Source: Zhouia amylolytica
Lineage (GTDB): Bacteria; Bacteroidota; Bacteroidia; Flavobacteriales; Flavobacteriaceae
Reading direction: 5' to 3'
Assembly: GCF_900116365.1 (NCBI RefSeq)
Contig: NZ_FPAG01000001.1
Span: forward strand, 399,924 to 463,923
DNA: 64,000 nt
Below, piece by piece: positions 1 through 8,408 of this stretch. The notes below the pieces were generated by a model. That model saw only the letters and a list, made by a program, of their open reading frames with translations, did not search any database and was not told where the DNA came from. Every line of letters begins with the position of its first letter. Position 1 is the stretch's first letter. The position numbers and the translations under genes are program-made.

Positions 1-583
1 CAAAGCTTCCTAAATCAGAATCGTATATATACAAATCATCTTTAATAAAAGTCATTTTTGAGGTAGCCGGTGATAAATTAAACTTAAGATTATCACTTTT
101 CTTCCACTCCATACCTGGTCCAAAGGTTAAGTATGCCGGATTGAACAAGCCAGAAGTAGGAAAATCAGAATCCTCATCATTATCATAATCATACCCGTCT
201 GTAAACTGAGTTTTAAAGTTGAGAAAGAATGAATAATTCCAATTATCGAAGGCTTTTCTACCTACCAATGAATTCAATTCAAAACGATCATCCGTTTTGC
301 GCGTACCCAGATCTTTGGTATTCGTGAGACCATACGAGGCTATTACCTTGTTGTCCCAAGACCAATCTCCTTTTAAATAATTAAAATCATAATTAACTCC
401 AACAGTTCCAGAAACATTGTTTTGCCCTCCTGCTACCCAGTTCTTAAATGCCGACTGATTGAGTAAAAAAGTAAAGGTTCCTTTCTTTGTCCAACCTTCT
501 TTTTGTTTTTCTTCAGCAGCTTCTTGCGCATAACTAAAAGAAACTCCTGTTAAAATGAATAAGGTGAATAAAACTTTCTTCAT
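1..583 (-). CDS. DUF3078 domain-containing protein (partial, cut by window edge)
   Basis: The reading frame starts at 583 and runs open to base 1, so only about the first 194 residues are visible. It begins with MKKVLFTLFILTGVSFSYAQ, a clear signal peptide with a cleavage site after YAQ, as in many exported flavobacterial proteins. The mature part has alternating aromatic and polar residues (for example WTKKGTFTFLLNQSAFKNW and NYDFNYLKGDWSWDNK), the pattern of outer-membrane beta strands. This matches the DUF3078 family, whose members usually lie downstream of the SUF genes and DUF2480 in Flavobacteriaceae, as here. The molecular function is unknown; an outer-membrane or surface location is inferred. 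Confidence 0.75.
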   Translation of the reverse strand, partial: MKKVLFTLFILTGVSFSYAQEAAEEKQKEGWTKKGTFTFLLNQSAFKNWVAGGQNNVSGTVGVNYDFNYLKGDWSWDNKVIASYGLTNTKDLGTRKTDDRFELNSLVGRKAFDNWNYSFFLNFKTQFTDGYDYDNDEDSDFPTSGLFNPAYLTFGPGMEWKKSDNLKFNLSPATSKMTFIKDDLYIYDSDLGSF

Positions 584-645
584 AATAGATTCTTTGATGT
601 TTGATAGTATATAAGGTTACTTTTGTTTAAGCCAGTAACTAGATC

Positions 646-1155
646 TTACTTTTTTCTTTTATAAAGCGGCACGGAGGAACAAGCTTCGCCATACATCATA
701 CTCTTCACAATTGGCTGGAGCTTTTGAATAAGGAAAAGATACGCATTTTTTGGAACTGGTTTATCAGAACACCCTTTAATAATAACCGGAAGATCCCGAT
801 ATGCTGAAACATCTAAAGCTGCAATCTGTTCCTGATATAAGACAGACTCCAGCATTTCCAAGTCCCCAACGACTACCTTTCTGGCATATGAGGACAAATA
901 GGTTGTTAGTAACATATAGGCCCATGCAGGAATTATAGCGTCGGTTGAGCAATATAATGCTACATATTTATTGGCATATTGCTCCCATTCGTGCTCCTGG
1001 GCCTTGGTACGAAAATCTTTTTCACGAAGTAAGAAGCCTTGTTCTAACCAATCAGAAACATCAATTTGAATTCGCGCTCCTTCCGGATAAAAGTCTTCAA
1101 GATTAATGGTAACCAGTTTACTTTGGGCTACCCTATTTACAATTTCATCAGCCAT
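646..1155 (-). CDS. DUF2480 family protein
   Basis: The 169-residue soluble protein has no signal peptide or membrane segment. The start MADEIVNRVAQSKLVTINLEDFYP and the tail GEACSSVPLYKRKK are typical of DUF2480, a Bacteroidota family of about 170 residues with no assigned reaction. It ends with a conserved Cys-containing stretch (SMMYGEACSSVPL) and holds another Cys in VIIKGCSDKPVP; these could bind metal, but that is a guess. It follows the DUF59 gene by 25 bases and probably shares its transcript, which ties it to iron-sulphur assembly by context only. Confidence 0.8.
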   Translation of the reverse strand: MADEIVNRVAQSKLVTINLEDFYPEGARIQIDVSDWLEQGFLLREKDFRTKAQEHEWEQYANKYVALYCSTDAIIPAWAYMLLTTYLSSYARKVVVGDLEMLESVLYQEQIAALDVSAYRDLPVIIKGCSDKPVPKNAYLFLIQKLQPIVKSMMYGEACSSVPLYKRKK

Positions 1156-1180
1156 TTAAACAATTTTTGATAAGCCGACC

Positions 1181-1510
1181 TTATAAAAGACCGAGCTCCA
1201 GTTTGGCTTCTTCACTCATTAAATCCTGACTCCATGGTGGATCGAAGGTAATCTCAACCACACAGTCTTTCACCATATCAACTGTTTTAACTTTCTCTTC
1301 CACCTCAACAGGTAAAGTCTCTGCAACCGGGCAGTTAGGCGTCGTTAACGTCATTAATATTTTTACTTCACTATCCTCATTGACAAAAACATCATATATC
1401 AATCCAAGTTCATATATATCTACTGGAATTTCCGGATCATAGATGGTTTTTAAAACCGTTACTATTTTTTCTCCTAACTGTGCTGTATCTATAGTTTGTT
1501 GATCGCTCAT
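1181..1510 (-). CDS. DUF59 / MIP18-family iron-sulphur assembly protein (SufT-like)
   Basis: A 109-residue protein consisting of a single DUF59 (MIP18) domain. The family hallmark DPEIPVDIYELGLIYD is at about residues 26-41, and the conserved cysteine region LTTPNCPVAETLP has Cys60. In bacteria this family (SufT, PaaD-like) helps mature or deliver iron-sulphur clusters. It sits 18 bases after sufE and 25 bases before DUF2480, in the usual flavobacterial SUF order. It is a cytoplasmic accessory factor; the exact client proteins cannot be told from sequence. The family call is firm, the SufT role is inferred from context. Confidence 0.88.
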   Translation of the reverse strand: MSDQQTIDTAQLGEKIVTVLKTIYDPEIPVDIYELGLIYDVFVNEDSEVKILMTLTTPNCPVAETLPVEVEEKVKTVDMVKDCVVEITFDPPWSQDLMSEEAKLELGLL

Positions 1511-1528
1511 CGTTTAATTTTTATAATT

Positions 1529-1951
1529 TTAATTCAGTTGAGTTTGATAGGCCACTGCATACAATTTAAGCTGCTTGATCATGCTCACCAAGCCATTAGC
1601 CCGCGTAGGTGATAAATGTTCCTTCAACCCAATTTCATCAATAAAGTCTGTTTCTGCATTTATAATATCTTGTGGCTTTTGATTTGAAAAGGCACGTACC
1701 AAAATGGCAATAATCCCTTTGGTGATAATAGCATCACTATCGGCAGTAAACACTAATTTATCATCTTCAAGCTCTGCATGTACCCATACCTTACTCTGAC
1801 AACCTTTAATCAGGTTTTCATCTATTTTGTATTGGTCATCTATAATAGGTAACGATTTTCCAAGCTCAATCATATACTCATAACGCTGCATCCAATCATC
1901 GAACATCGAAAACTCATCCACTATATTGTCCTGTATCTCCTGAATAGTCAT
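1529..1951 (-). CDS. sufE: SufE family cysteine desulfuration protein
   Basis: 140 residues, the full length of SufE. The protein accepts persulfide sulphur from the cysteine desulfurase SufS and passes it to the SufBCD scaffold. The acceptor cysteine is Cys51 in the motif IKGCQSKVWVHAEL, in the position expected for SufE. The N-terminal sequence (DEFSMFDDWMQRYEYMIELG) also matches the family. Unlike the compact sufABCDS block, sufE is separated from sufS by two metalloprotease genes and a small lipoprotein gene, but it stays on the same strand. The separating genes end in strong terminators, so sufE probably has its own promoter. Confidence 0.93.
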   Translation of the reverse strand: MTIQEIQDNIVDEFSMFDDWMQRYEYMIELGKSLPIIDDQYKIDENLIKGCQSKVWVHAELEDDKLVFTADSDAIITKGIIAILVRAFSNQKPQDIINAETDFIDEIGLKEHLSPTRANGLVSMIKQLKLYAVAYQTQLN

Positions 1952-1985
1952 TTCTATTTATTTTGAAACAAAAATACAATAAGAA

Positions 1986-2429
1986 TTACTGCTTTTCAAC
2001 AGTTTCTGCCAATGTTAGGATAGCTTTAACCAATGACTCAATTTCTGCGGGAGGATTTCCATGATCGAATGTACTCGATTTATAGTTTTTATCGGCCGTT
2101 AACACCTCCAGAGTGGCATGTGGTGCTGCATCTAATGACCTACCACTACTTTGAGGTTTATAGGTACTCAGATCATTCAACGAAACCTTCTTCACCAATT
2201 GCATCAATTCATTCCATTTACTCTCCGGAGTATTAAGTTCCTGCTGAAAGGAATTTAAGCCCGTTTGTCTTACGAGTGTTCTGTTTGAGGTTATTATAAT
2301 TTTATACTGGGAACCCCTGGTGTAGGTTTCATACTGAAAGCCGGTTACCGATTCCTGATTAGTTTTTAACGAATCACATGTCATTGAAATTGAGGTTATA
2401 ATCACAAATAGTATTGCTGCTATTTTCAT
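1986..2429 (-). CDS. putative lipoprotein, unknown function
   Basis: I chose the ATG at 2429 (MKIAAILFVIITSISMTC) rather than an in-frame ATG 60 bases upstream, because it places a hydrophobic signal directly at the N-terminus and because the longer start would run through the terminator hairpin at 2452-2477. The result is 147 residues with a possible lipoprotein cysteine at residue 18. The mature part contains YETYTRGSQYKIIITSNR and a C-terminal stretch KSSTFDHGNPPAEIESLVKA. Small exported proteins of this type are common in Flavobacteriaceae, but I recognise no characterised family. It lies 34 bases upstream of sufE and may share its transcript. Confidence 0.6.
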   Translation of the reverse strand: MKIAAILFVIITSISMTCDSLKTNQESVTGFQYETYTRGSQYKIIITSNRTLVRQTGLNSFQQELNTPESKWNELMQLVKKVSLNDLSTYKPQSSGRSLDAAPHATLEVLTADKNYKSSTFDHGNPPAEIESLVKAILTLAETVEKQ

Positions 2430-2451
2430 CCTGTGTTTTTTATAAAGGTAC

Positions 2452-2477
2452 AAAAAAAGGCACCCGAAGGCGCCTTT
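2452..2477 (-). terminator. rho-independent terminator of the first M43 gene
   Basis: On the minus strand a nine-base-pair stem (AAAGGCGCC paired with GGTGCCTTT, one G-U pair) is closed by a UUCG tetraloop in the very stable C(UUCG)G context and is followed by a run of seven T. It lies 26 bases past the stop codon of the metalloprotease gene at 2503-3585. Confidence 0.88.
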
Positions 2478-2502
2478 AACAATTCTCATTGCGTATTTTG
2501 AA

Positions 2503-3585
2503 TTAGTTCAAGAAACTTTCACGAGCTCCGCCTGCCGCAAAAATCGCTCTCATTCTTGCTTTTTGACCTTCAGAGAACATATACATACAGGCATCATCAA
2601 CATAATCCATATAATTCATGGTCATGTCATTCGATTTACAATTAACGGTTGGATACGATGGACAACCATAATTTGGTCCGTCAGAAGCAGGTGTATCGGC
2701 AACAAAATCATCCTGTCTACATCTTCCATCACCCCAAATGTGACGTAAATTCATCCAATGCCCAACCTCATGCGTGGCAGTCCTTCCTTTATCAAATGGA
2801 GCAGACACATACCCCTGATCTCCAAAATATTGAGGAGAAATAACCACACCATCAGTAGATGCATTACCTCCAGGGAATTGAGCATATCCCAATATGCCTC
2901 CACCAATATTACAAACCCAAATATTCAAATAGTTAGATGGATCTACAGCGTCAGAACCTCCTTGCGAAGCATCTTTCATTGCATCTCTGGTTCCCCAGGA
3001 AGTCTTCGTTGAAAACTTGCGAATTACCTGATCTAAAGTAAAGGTAACATTAACATCTGCAACTACTGGTTCAAACTCTCCAGGCACTTGATTTAAGTCA
3101 TTATTGGAAGCTGTGAAATCTTCATTTAATATTTGGATTTGAGAATTAATCTGAGCATCACTTATATTCTCCTGATCCGTATTGTACAGCACATGAACCA
3201 CAACCGGAATGTTAATCGTTCCTAACCCATCATCAACCGGCGGGTCTCCTCCTCCATCATTTCCTCCATTGCCATTTCCATTACCTACACCGTCAGGCTT
3301 TTTAGCAGCAATAAACGTTCTAAGATTTTTCTCAATGTTATACATACGATTATAAAGATTTGGATCCTGATCCAACTGTCTTTTTAACACCTGCATGGAA
3401 TAACAATTTTTTCCTTCATTGGCTGACTTTGAGGCCAAATCATCTTCTTCCGGATACACATAAAAGTCACTCATGTCTATTTCCTGAGCAACCACTGCTT
3501 CTGTACTCGTATCAGTTACCTTTTCATTTTCACACGAAAGGGTTAACAGACTGAGTGCAGCCACAGTAAACAATACTTTTTTCAT
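2503..3585 (-). CDS. M43-family zinc metalloprotease lipoprotein (copy 1)
   Basis: 360 residues. The signal peptide ends at the lipobox LLTLSC (Cys18), followed by ENE, so this is an exported lipoprotein. Residues 98-120 form a Gly/Asn/Asp-rich flexible linker. The catalytic domain follows, with the gluzincin/metzincin motif HEVGHWMNLRH at 272-282 (three zinc His plus catalytic Glu) and a Met-turn region MTMNYMDYVDD near 321. Cysteines around the active site suggest disulphides. This matches the M43 (cytophagalysin/pappalysin-like) peptidases of Bacteroidota. It is a paralogue of the next gene and lies between sufS and sufE. No T9SS sorting domain is seen at the C-terminus. Substrate unknown. 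Confidence 0.9.
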   Translation of the reverse strand: MKKVLFTVAALSLLTLSCENEKVTDTSTEAVVAQEIDMSDFYVYPEEDDLASKSANEGKNCYSMQVLKRQLDQDPNLYNRMYNIEKNLRTFIAAKKPDGVGNGNGNGGNDGGGDPPVDDGLGTINIPVVVHVLYNTDQENISDAQINSQIQILNEDFTASNNDLNQVPGEFEPVVADVNVTFTLDQVIRKFSTKTSWGTRDAMKDASQGGSDAVDPSNYLNIWVCNIGGGILGYAQFPGGNASTDGVVISPQYFGDQGYVSAPFDKGRTATHEVGHWMNLRHIWGDGRCRQDDFVADTPASDGPNYGCPSYPTVNCKSNDMTMNYMDYVDDACMYMFSEGQKARMRAIFAAGGARESFLN

Positions 3586-3691
3586 AAAAAATTAGTTTAA
3601 AAATTAATAATTAGCTGCACTAAGATATATTATTTTAACAATAATAATCAGTTTTGTTAAATTTTTTAAGTAGTTTTTCGACGAAATACAA
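3586..3691 (-). promoter_or_regulatory. upstream region shared with the second M43 gene
   Basis: Read on the minus strand, this region resembles 4725-4829, upstream of the paralogue. Both carry a TGTATTTC(G/A)TCGAAAAA block, then TTGTTAAAA followed by an AT-rich TATAT stretch (TATCTTAG here, TATATTCG in the other, each near the TAnnTTTG -7 box), and both end in AAACTAATTTTTT just before the ATG. A duplicated promoter is the simplest reading. Confidence 0.5.
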
Positions 3692-3694
3692 CAT

Positions 3695-3723
3695 AAAAAA
3701 AGGCATCCGCTACTGGATGCCTT
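3695..3723 (-). terminator. rho-independent terminator of the second M43 gene
   Basis: On the minus strand a perfect nine-base-pair stem AAGGCATCC / GGATGCCTT with a six-base loop is followed by seven T. It lies 24 bases past the stop codon of the gene at 3747-4724, so each metalloprotease gene has its own terminator. Confidence 0.88.
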
Positions 3724-3746
3724 CATACTAACTCAAATTTTAAATC

Positions 3747-4724
3747 TTACTGAGCCATAGCTTCTCTAAATCCGCCAGAAGCAAATACACTCATCATTCT
3801 GTTTTTCTGACCTTCGGTAAACATATTTAAACAAGGGTCGTCTGAATAATCCATGAAGTTCATAGTCATGTCATTCGTACCACAGTTAACCTGTGGATAT
3901 GTTGGACATCCTCTACTTGGTCCATCAGAATCAGGTGTATCAGCAACAAAATCCGAAGCGCCACAACCACCATCTCCCCAGATGTGACGTAGATTTAACC
4001 AGTGTCCAACTTCATGAGTAGCCGTTCTACCCGTTGAATACTGCGTTGTTCCGGTAAAACGATGATCTAATACCACACCATCAGTAGACCAACTACCTCC
4101 AGGGAATTGAGCATAACCCAATATATTACCACCTCTATATGGCATATTGTTTACCACCCAGATATTCAGATTTTGTTGAGGGTTTACAACATCAGACCCT
4201 CCGCTTGAAGTAAATTTCATAGAATCATCAGGTCTCCACTGACGCTTATTAGACTGCACTCTGATTACATCTTCTAATACAAAGCGAATACCAACATTAG
4301 ACTCCACCGCAGAAAATTCTGCAGGAATTGTATTTCGCCCTGGGTTGTTAAGATTAAAATCTTCATTTAAAGCATCAATCTGATCTTCCAGTTGAGACAA
4401 AGGAATGTTCTCACTCTGCGTTCTGTAAATCACATGAAAAATCACTGGAATTTCAAGAACACCATCGGCAGCAATTCGCTGAGCTAAACCACTTTTAATA
4501 GCATTAGCGGTATGCATTTCAATAGCGGCCATGTTGGTTGCTATCGAAGGATCCTTGGCTAAGAGCTCATCCAGGACACCCATTGTTCCACACTGATCAT
4601 CTGATAATGCAAATTCTTGATCTTCACCGAGGGTAACCCCCTCATCTTTAACCTCCGACGAGGTATTCTCACACGAAGTCATCAGTATAGCTATAGCAGC
4701 CATACTTAACAATACTCTTTTCAT
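3747..4724 (-). CDS. M43-family zinc metalloprotease lipoprotein (copy 2)
   Basis: 325 residues with a lipoprotein signal ending ILMTSC (Cys18). The zinc site HEVGHWLNLRH lies at 237-247, followed by IWGDGGCGASDFVADTPDSD and the Met-turn MTMNFMDYSDD. It is closely similar to the neighbouring copy over the whole catalytic domain, but lacks that copy's Gly-rich linker, which accounts for most of the length difference. Its upstream region also resembles that of copy 1, so the pair looks like a tandem duplication of a complete transcription unit. The location is predicted to be the outer membrane or the cell surface. Its place downstream of sufS is notable, but no functional link to iron-sulphur assembly can be shown. 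Confidence 0.9.
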   Translation of the reverse strand: MKRVLLSMAAIAILMTSCENTSSEVKDEGVTLGEDQEFALSDDQCGTMGVLDELLAKDPSIATNMAAIEMHTANAIKSGLAQRIAADGVLEIPVIFHVIYRTQSENIPLSQLEDQIDALNEDFNLNNPGRNTIPAEFSAVESNVGIRFVLEDVIRVQSNKRQWRPDDSMKFTSSGGSDVVNPQQNLNIWVVNNMPYRGGNILGYAQFPGGSWSTDGVVLDHRFTGTTQYSTGRTATHEVGHWLNLRHIWGDGGCGASDFVADTPDSDGPSRGCPTYPQVNCGTNDMTMNFMDYSDDPCLNMFTEGQKNRMMSVFASGGFREAMAQ

Positions 4725-4829
4725 AAAAAATTAGTTTTAGTTATAAATTAGCGAAGCGAATATATATATTTTTTTAACAAATCATTAGTAGTCCGTTAAG
4801 GATTTTTAACAATTTTTCGATGAAATACA
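4725..4829 (-). promoter_or_regulatory. upstream region shared with the first M43 gene
   Basis: This is the counterpart of 3586-3691. On the minus strand it holds TGTATTTCATCGAAAAATTG, then TTGTTAAAAAAATATATATATTCG, then CTAATTTATAACTAAAACTAATTTTTT before the ATG. The rest of the gap to sufS (4830-4945) is AT-rich with no recognisable element. Confidence 0.5.
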
Positions 4830-4945
4830 CATATCTGTAAGAAACAGCGCTAATTCACGAGCATATAAACTTCAAAAAATAAAAAGAGAAATTGGTCTTA
4901 ATACATGGTACCAGACGAGCAATTATCGATAAATAAAAGAATGGG

Positions 4946-6184
4946 TTATAACAGCATATTTTTAGCCTTTACCACGGCCTCAACGAAACGATCTATTTCT
5001 TCTGTAGTATTATAGAAAGCAAAGCTGGCACGGATCGTACCTGGGATATTAAAATAATCCATTATAGGTTGAGCACAGTGGTGCCCGGTACGGACAGCAA
5101 TACCCAATTTATCTATAATGGTCCCTATATCGTAAGGATGTATCCCATCAATATTAAAAGAAATTACAGAGGTCTTATTGGCAGAAGTTCCATAAATTTT
5201 GAGCCCATCTATTTGCAGCAATTTTTCTGTAGCATAGGCCAGCAATTTATGCTCGTAATCCTGAATAGCCTGGAAACCAATCTTGTTGATGTAATCTAAA
5301 GCAGCTCCAAATGCAATTCCACCACAGATATTAGGTGTCCCAGCCTCAAATTTATGAGGCAAACCCGCATAGGTGGTTTTTTCAAAGGTTACTTCTGCAA
5401 TCATTTCCCCACCTCCTTGATATGGCGGTAATTTTTGAAGCCACTCCTCCTTACCATATAAAACACCCACACCCGTAGGACCACACATTTTATGAGCAGA
5501 AGCTACATAGAAATCAACATCAAGCTCGTTTACATTTGGTTTAACATGCGGACATGCCTGAGCACCATCAATCAAAACAGCAGCTCCAACCATATGTGCT
5601 TTTGTAATAATCTCTTCAATAGGGTTTATAGTTCCTAAAGCATTAGATATATGATTACAAAAAACCAATTTGGTCTTTTCAGATAACAAGGCACCATATG
5701 CGCTCATTATAAGCGCGCCTTCTTCATTCATAGGTATTACCTTGAGAATGGCACCAGTTCGCTCACATAACATCTGCCAAGGCACAATATTAGAGTGATG
5801 CTCTAAGGCAGATACTATGATTTCATCCCCCTCTTGTAAGATGGCAGTAAAACCATTAGCAACCAGGTTAATACCGTGAGTGGTACCTGAGGTAAAAATG
5901 ATTTCATGAGACTTATCAGCATTAAAATGCTTTTGAATTTTTACACGTGCCTGCTCATATGCATCCGTAGCTTCCTGAGACAAGGTATGCACTCCTCTGT
6001 GGATATTTGCATTGTAGTTACTGTAATAGTCTACAATAACATCGATTACCTGCTGAGGGGTTTGCGATGTAGCAGCATTGTCAAAATACACCAAAGGATA
6101 TCCGTTTACCTCACGTTTAAGGATAGGAAAATCTTTTCTGATTTCATCTACATCAAAGGGCATATTCTGAATTACTGTACTCAT
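4946..6184 (-). CDS. sufS: cysteine desulfurase SufS
   Basis: 412 residues, full length for a class II (SufS/CsdA type) cysteine desulfurase. It takes sulphur from L-cysteine using pyridoxal phosphate and hands it to SufE. The PLP-binding lysine is Lys232 in ASAHKMCGPTGVGVLYG; the persulfide-forming cysteine is Cys370 in RTGHHCAQPIMDYF; SALEHHSNIVPWQ holds the conserved cofactor-stacking His. It starts 6 bases after the sufD stop codon, so the two are probably translated from one message. It is the last gene of the compact A-carrier-sufB-C-D-S block. Confidence 0.96.
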   Translation of the reverse strand: MSTVIQNMPFDVDEIRKDFPILKREVNGYPLVYFDNAATSQTPQQVIDVIVDYYSNYNANIHRGVHTLSQEATDAYEQARVKIQKHFNADKSHEIIFTSGTTHGINLVANGFTAILQEGDEIIVSALEHHSNIVPWQMLCERTGAILKVIPMNEEGALIMSAYGALLSEKTKLVFCNHISNALGTINPIEEIITKAHMVGAAVLIDGAQACPHVKPNVNELDVDFYVASAHKMCGPTGVGVLYGKEEWLQKLPPYQGGGEMIAEVTFEKTTYAGLPHKFEAGTPNICGGIAFGAALDYINKIGFQAIQDYEHKLLAYATEKLLQIDGLKIYGTSANKTSVISFNIDGIHPYDIGTIIDKLGIAVRTGHHCAQPIMDYFNIPGTIRASFAFYNTTEEIDRFVEAVVKAKNMLL

Positions 6185-6190
6185 AAAATA

Positions 6191-7507
6191 TTATAATTCG
6201 AAACCAATATTCACATTAAGCTTCATCGCTATTAGCTTCTTAATTCTCTTTTTTACTTCATCAATCTTAACACTAGCTAATACATTGTTTGCGAAACCAT
6301 ACATTAACAATGCTCTTGCTTCTTTTGAAGGAATCCCTCTTGACTGTAGATAGAACAAAGCTTCTTCATCCAGTTGACCTATAGTACATCCATGAGAACA
6401 TTTTACATCATCCGCAAAAATCTCTAACTGTGGCTTAGTGTTAATTACTGCTCTGTCATCGATCAGAATATTATTATTCTGCTGAAATGCGTTCGTCTTC
6501 TGAGCAATTTTATCAACTAAAACCTTTCCGTTAAACACACCTGTACTCTTATCTGCATAGATCCCTTTGTAGTCTTGATGACTTTCACAATTAGGCTGAG
6601 CGTGATGAACCAACGTACTGTGATCTACATGCTGTTTATCTCCAATAATCGTAATTCCTTTTAATGTAGAATCAATTCGCTCGTCTAAATGATAAAAATT
6701 AAGATTATTACGAGTGATATTTCCACCTAAAGAAAAAGTATGCACAGAAGCATGGCTGTGTTTCTTCTGAGCGATATAAGTATTATCTATTAAAGATGCC
6801 GTTTGGGCGTCATTCTGAATTTTATAGTAATCAACTATTGAATTTCTATTGGCATGTATTTCGGTTACCGAATTGGTCAACACAGGATTCTCTGTCAAAC
6901 TTTGATGACGTTCAATAATTTGTACATGGGCATTTTCTCCGACAACCACTAAATTTCTTGGCTGCAACATTAAGGCCGATTCCTTTCCAGTAGAAAAGTG
7001 CAATATTTGAATTGGTTTTTCAACCACCTTTCCTTTAGGTATATTAATAAATGCACCCTCGCGGCTAAATGCCGTATTCAAAGCTGTTAAACCATCATCT
7101 TTAGGGGCTATTTTATTAAAATAATTATCAATAATTAATCGATACTTTGGTTTTGAAAGTGCAGCACTCATCAAACACACATCAAGTCCTTCATGTGAAG
7201 TCTCAGAAAGGTAAGAACTGTATATTCCATCAACAAAAACGATCTTATACGAATCGATTTCATGTAAAAAATATTTCTTAACATCCTGAAATTGAAGTGC
7301 TGATTCCTCTTTAGGAAAAACAGTATAGTCGTTTTTCAAAAGCGCATTTAAGGATGTATACTTCCAAGACTCTTCCTTCTTTGTAGGAAAGCCTTTTTGT
7401 TCAAAAACCTTAATGGCCTCAGATCTTATTTCATGAACCGGTGCATCTACATCAATCTGACCTTCAAAAGCCATGAAAGATGAAACCAATTTTTCTTTCA
7501 AATCCAT
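6191..7507 (-). CDS. sufD: Fe-S cluster assembly protein SufD
   Basis: 438 residues from the ATG at 7507 (MDLKEKLVSSFMAFEGQ); an upstream in-frame ATG would add nine non-conserved residues. SufD pairs with SufB in the SufBC2D scaffold that builds iron-sulphur clusters. The C-terminal beta-helix core holds the family signature DDVKCSHGCTIGQLDEEALFYL and the end SRGIPSKEARALLMYGFANNVL. It lies 85 bases downstream of sufC and 6 bases upstream of sufS. Confidence 0.95.
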   Translation of the reverse strand: MDLKEKLVSSFMAFEGQIDVDAPVHEIRSEAIKVFEQKGFPTKKEESWKYTSLNALLKNDYTVFPKEESALQFQDVKKYFLHEIDSYKIVFVDGIYSSYLSETSHEGLDVCLMSAALSKPKYRLIIDNYFNKIAPKDDGLTALNTAFSREGAFINIPKGKVVEKPIQILHFSTGKESALMLQPRNLVVVGENAHVQIIERHQSLTENPVLTNSVTEIHANRNSIVDYYKIQNDAQTASLIDNTYIAQKKHSHASVHTFSLGGNITRNNLNFYHLDERIDSTLKGITIIGDKQHVDHSTLVHHAQPNCESHQDYKGIYADKSTGVFNGKVLVDKIAQKTNAFQQNNNILIDDRAVINTKPQLEIFADDVKCSHGCTIGQLDEEALFYLQSRGIPSKEARALLMYGFANNVLASVKIDEVKKRIKKLIAMKLNVNIGFEL

Positions 7508-7592
7508 TTTATACTTTTTGTAATTTCTGTTCACACAGAAACTTCATTCAAAATTTTTTTAAATCCTGAGAACTTATCTTTCCTCAAGAAAA

Positions 7593-8345
7593 TTATACCG
7601 ATAGCTCTTGCTTCAACCAATCGTAACCTTTCTCCTCTAGTTCTAAAGCAAGTTCTTTTCCTCCAGATTTAACAATCTTACCGTCTAATAATACGTGAAC
7701 AAAATCCGGAACGATATATTCAAGTAATCGCTGGTAGTGTGTAATTACTACTACCGCATTATCTTTACTTCTAAGTTTATTAACTCCATTAGAAACAATT
7801 CTCAAGGCATCAATATCCAATCCTGAATCTGTTTCATCAAGAATGGCAAGTTTTGGCTCTAGCATTGCCATCTGGAAAATTTCATTTCTCTTTTTCTCAC
7901 CTCCTGAGAATCCCTCATTCAAGGAACGCGAAAGGAATTTTCTATCGATTTCTAATAACTCAGATTTTTCTCGGATAAGCTTTAACATCTCATTTGCAGG
8001 CATTTCTTCTAAACCTCTTGCCTTACGCGTTTCGTTAATAGCTGTTTTTATAAAATTGGTAACCGTTACTCCAGGAATTTCTACCGGATATTGAAACGAA
8101 AGAAATATTCCGTTATGCGCACGTTCTTCAGGTGCAAATTCGTTAATATTCTCTCCTTCGAAAACGATATCTCCCTCTGTTACTTCATACTCCTCTTTAC
8201 CTGCTATCACAGACGACAAAGTACTTTTACCAGAACCATTTGGTCCCATAATAGCATGTACTTCACCTGGGTTTACCTGAAGGTTGATACCTTTCAAAAT
8301 ATCTTTCTCTTCTATACCGGCATGTAAATTCTTAATCGTTAACAT
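7593..8345 (-). CDS. sufC: Fe-S cluster assembly ATPase SufC
   Basis: 250 residues, the ABC-type ATPase of the SufBC2D scaffold. Walker A is GPNGSGKST at about 34-42, the ABC signature is FSGGEKKR at 146-153 and Walker B is LAILDE at 166-171, followed by TDSGLDIDA, which is typical of SufC rather than of transport ATPases. No membrane partner is encoded nearby, as expected for SufC. It starts 63 bases after sufB. Confidence 0.97.
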   Translation of the reverse strand: MLTIKNLHAGIEEKDILKGINLQVNPGEVHAIMGPNGSGKSTLSSVIAGKEEYEVTEGDIVFEGENINEFAPEERAHNGIFLSFQYPVEIPGVTVTNFIKTAINETRKARGLEEMPANEMLKLIREKSELLEIDRKFLSRSLNEGFSGGEKKRNEIFQMAMLEPKLAILDETDSGLDIDALRIVSNGVNKLRSKDNAVVVITHYQRLLEYIVPDFVHVLLDGKIVKSGGKELALELEEKGYDWLKQELSV

Positions 8346-8408
8346 CTTATCTATTTGAATTTATATCTTTATTTTTAGGGTTGCCCCTTAATCTTCTAAA
8401 TTTTAATC

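Noticed and set aside
2033-3012. Several plus-strand open frames opposite the first M43 gene and the small lipoprotein
   Set aside because: They mirror His/Ile-rich antisense codons of real genes and have no homology or start signals.
3230-3300. Possible tandem repeat or CRISPR-like short repeats
   Set aside because: This is the coding sequence of the Gly/Asn-rich linker of the protease; units are irregular and have no spacers.
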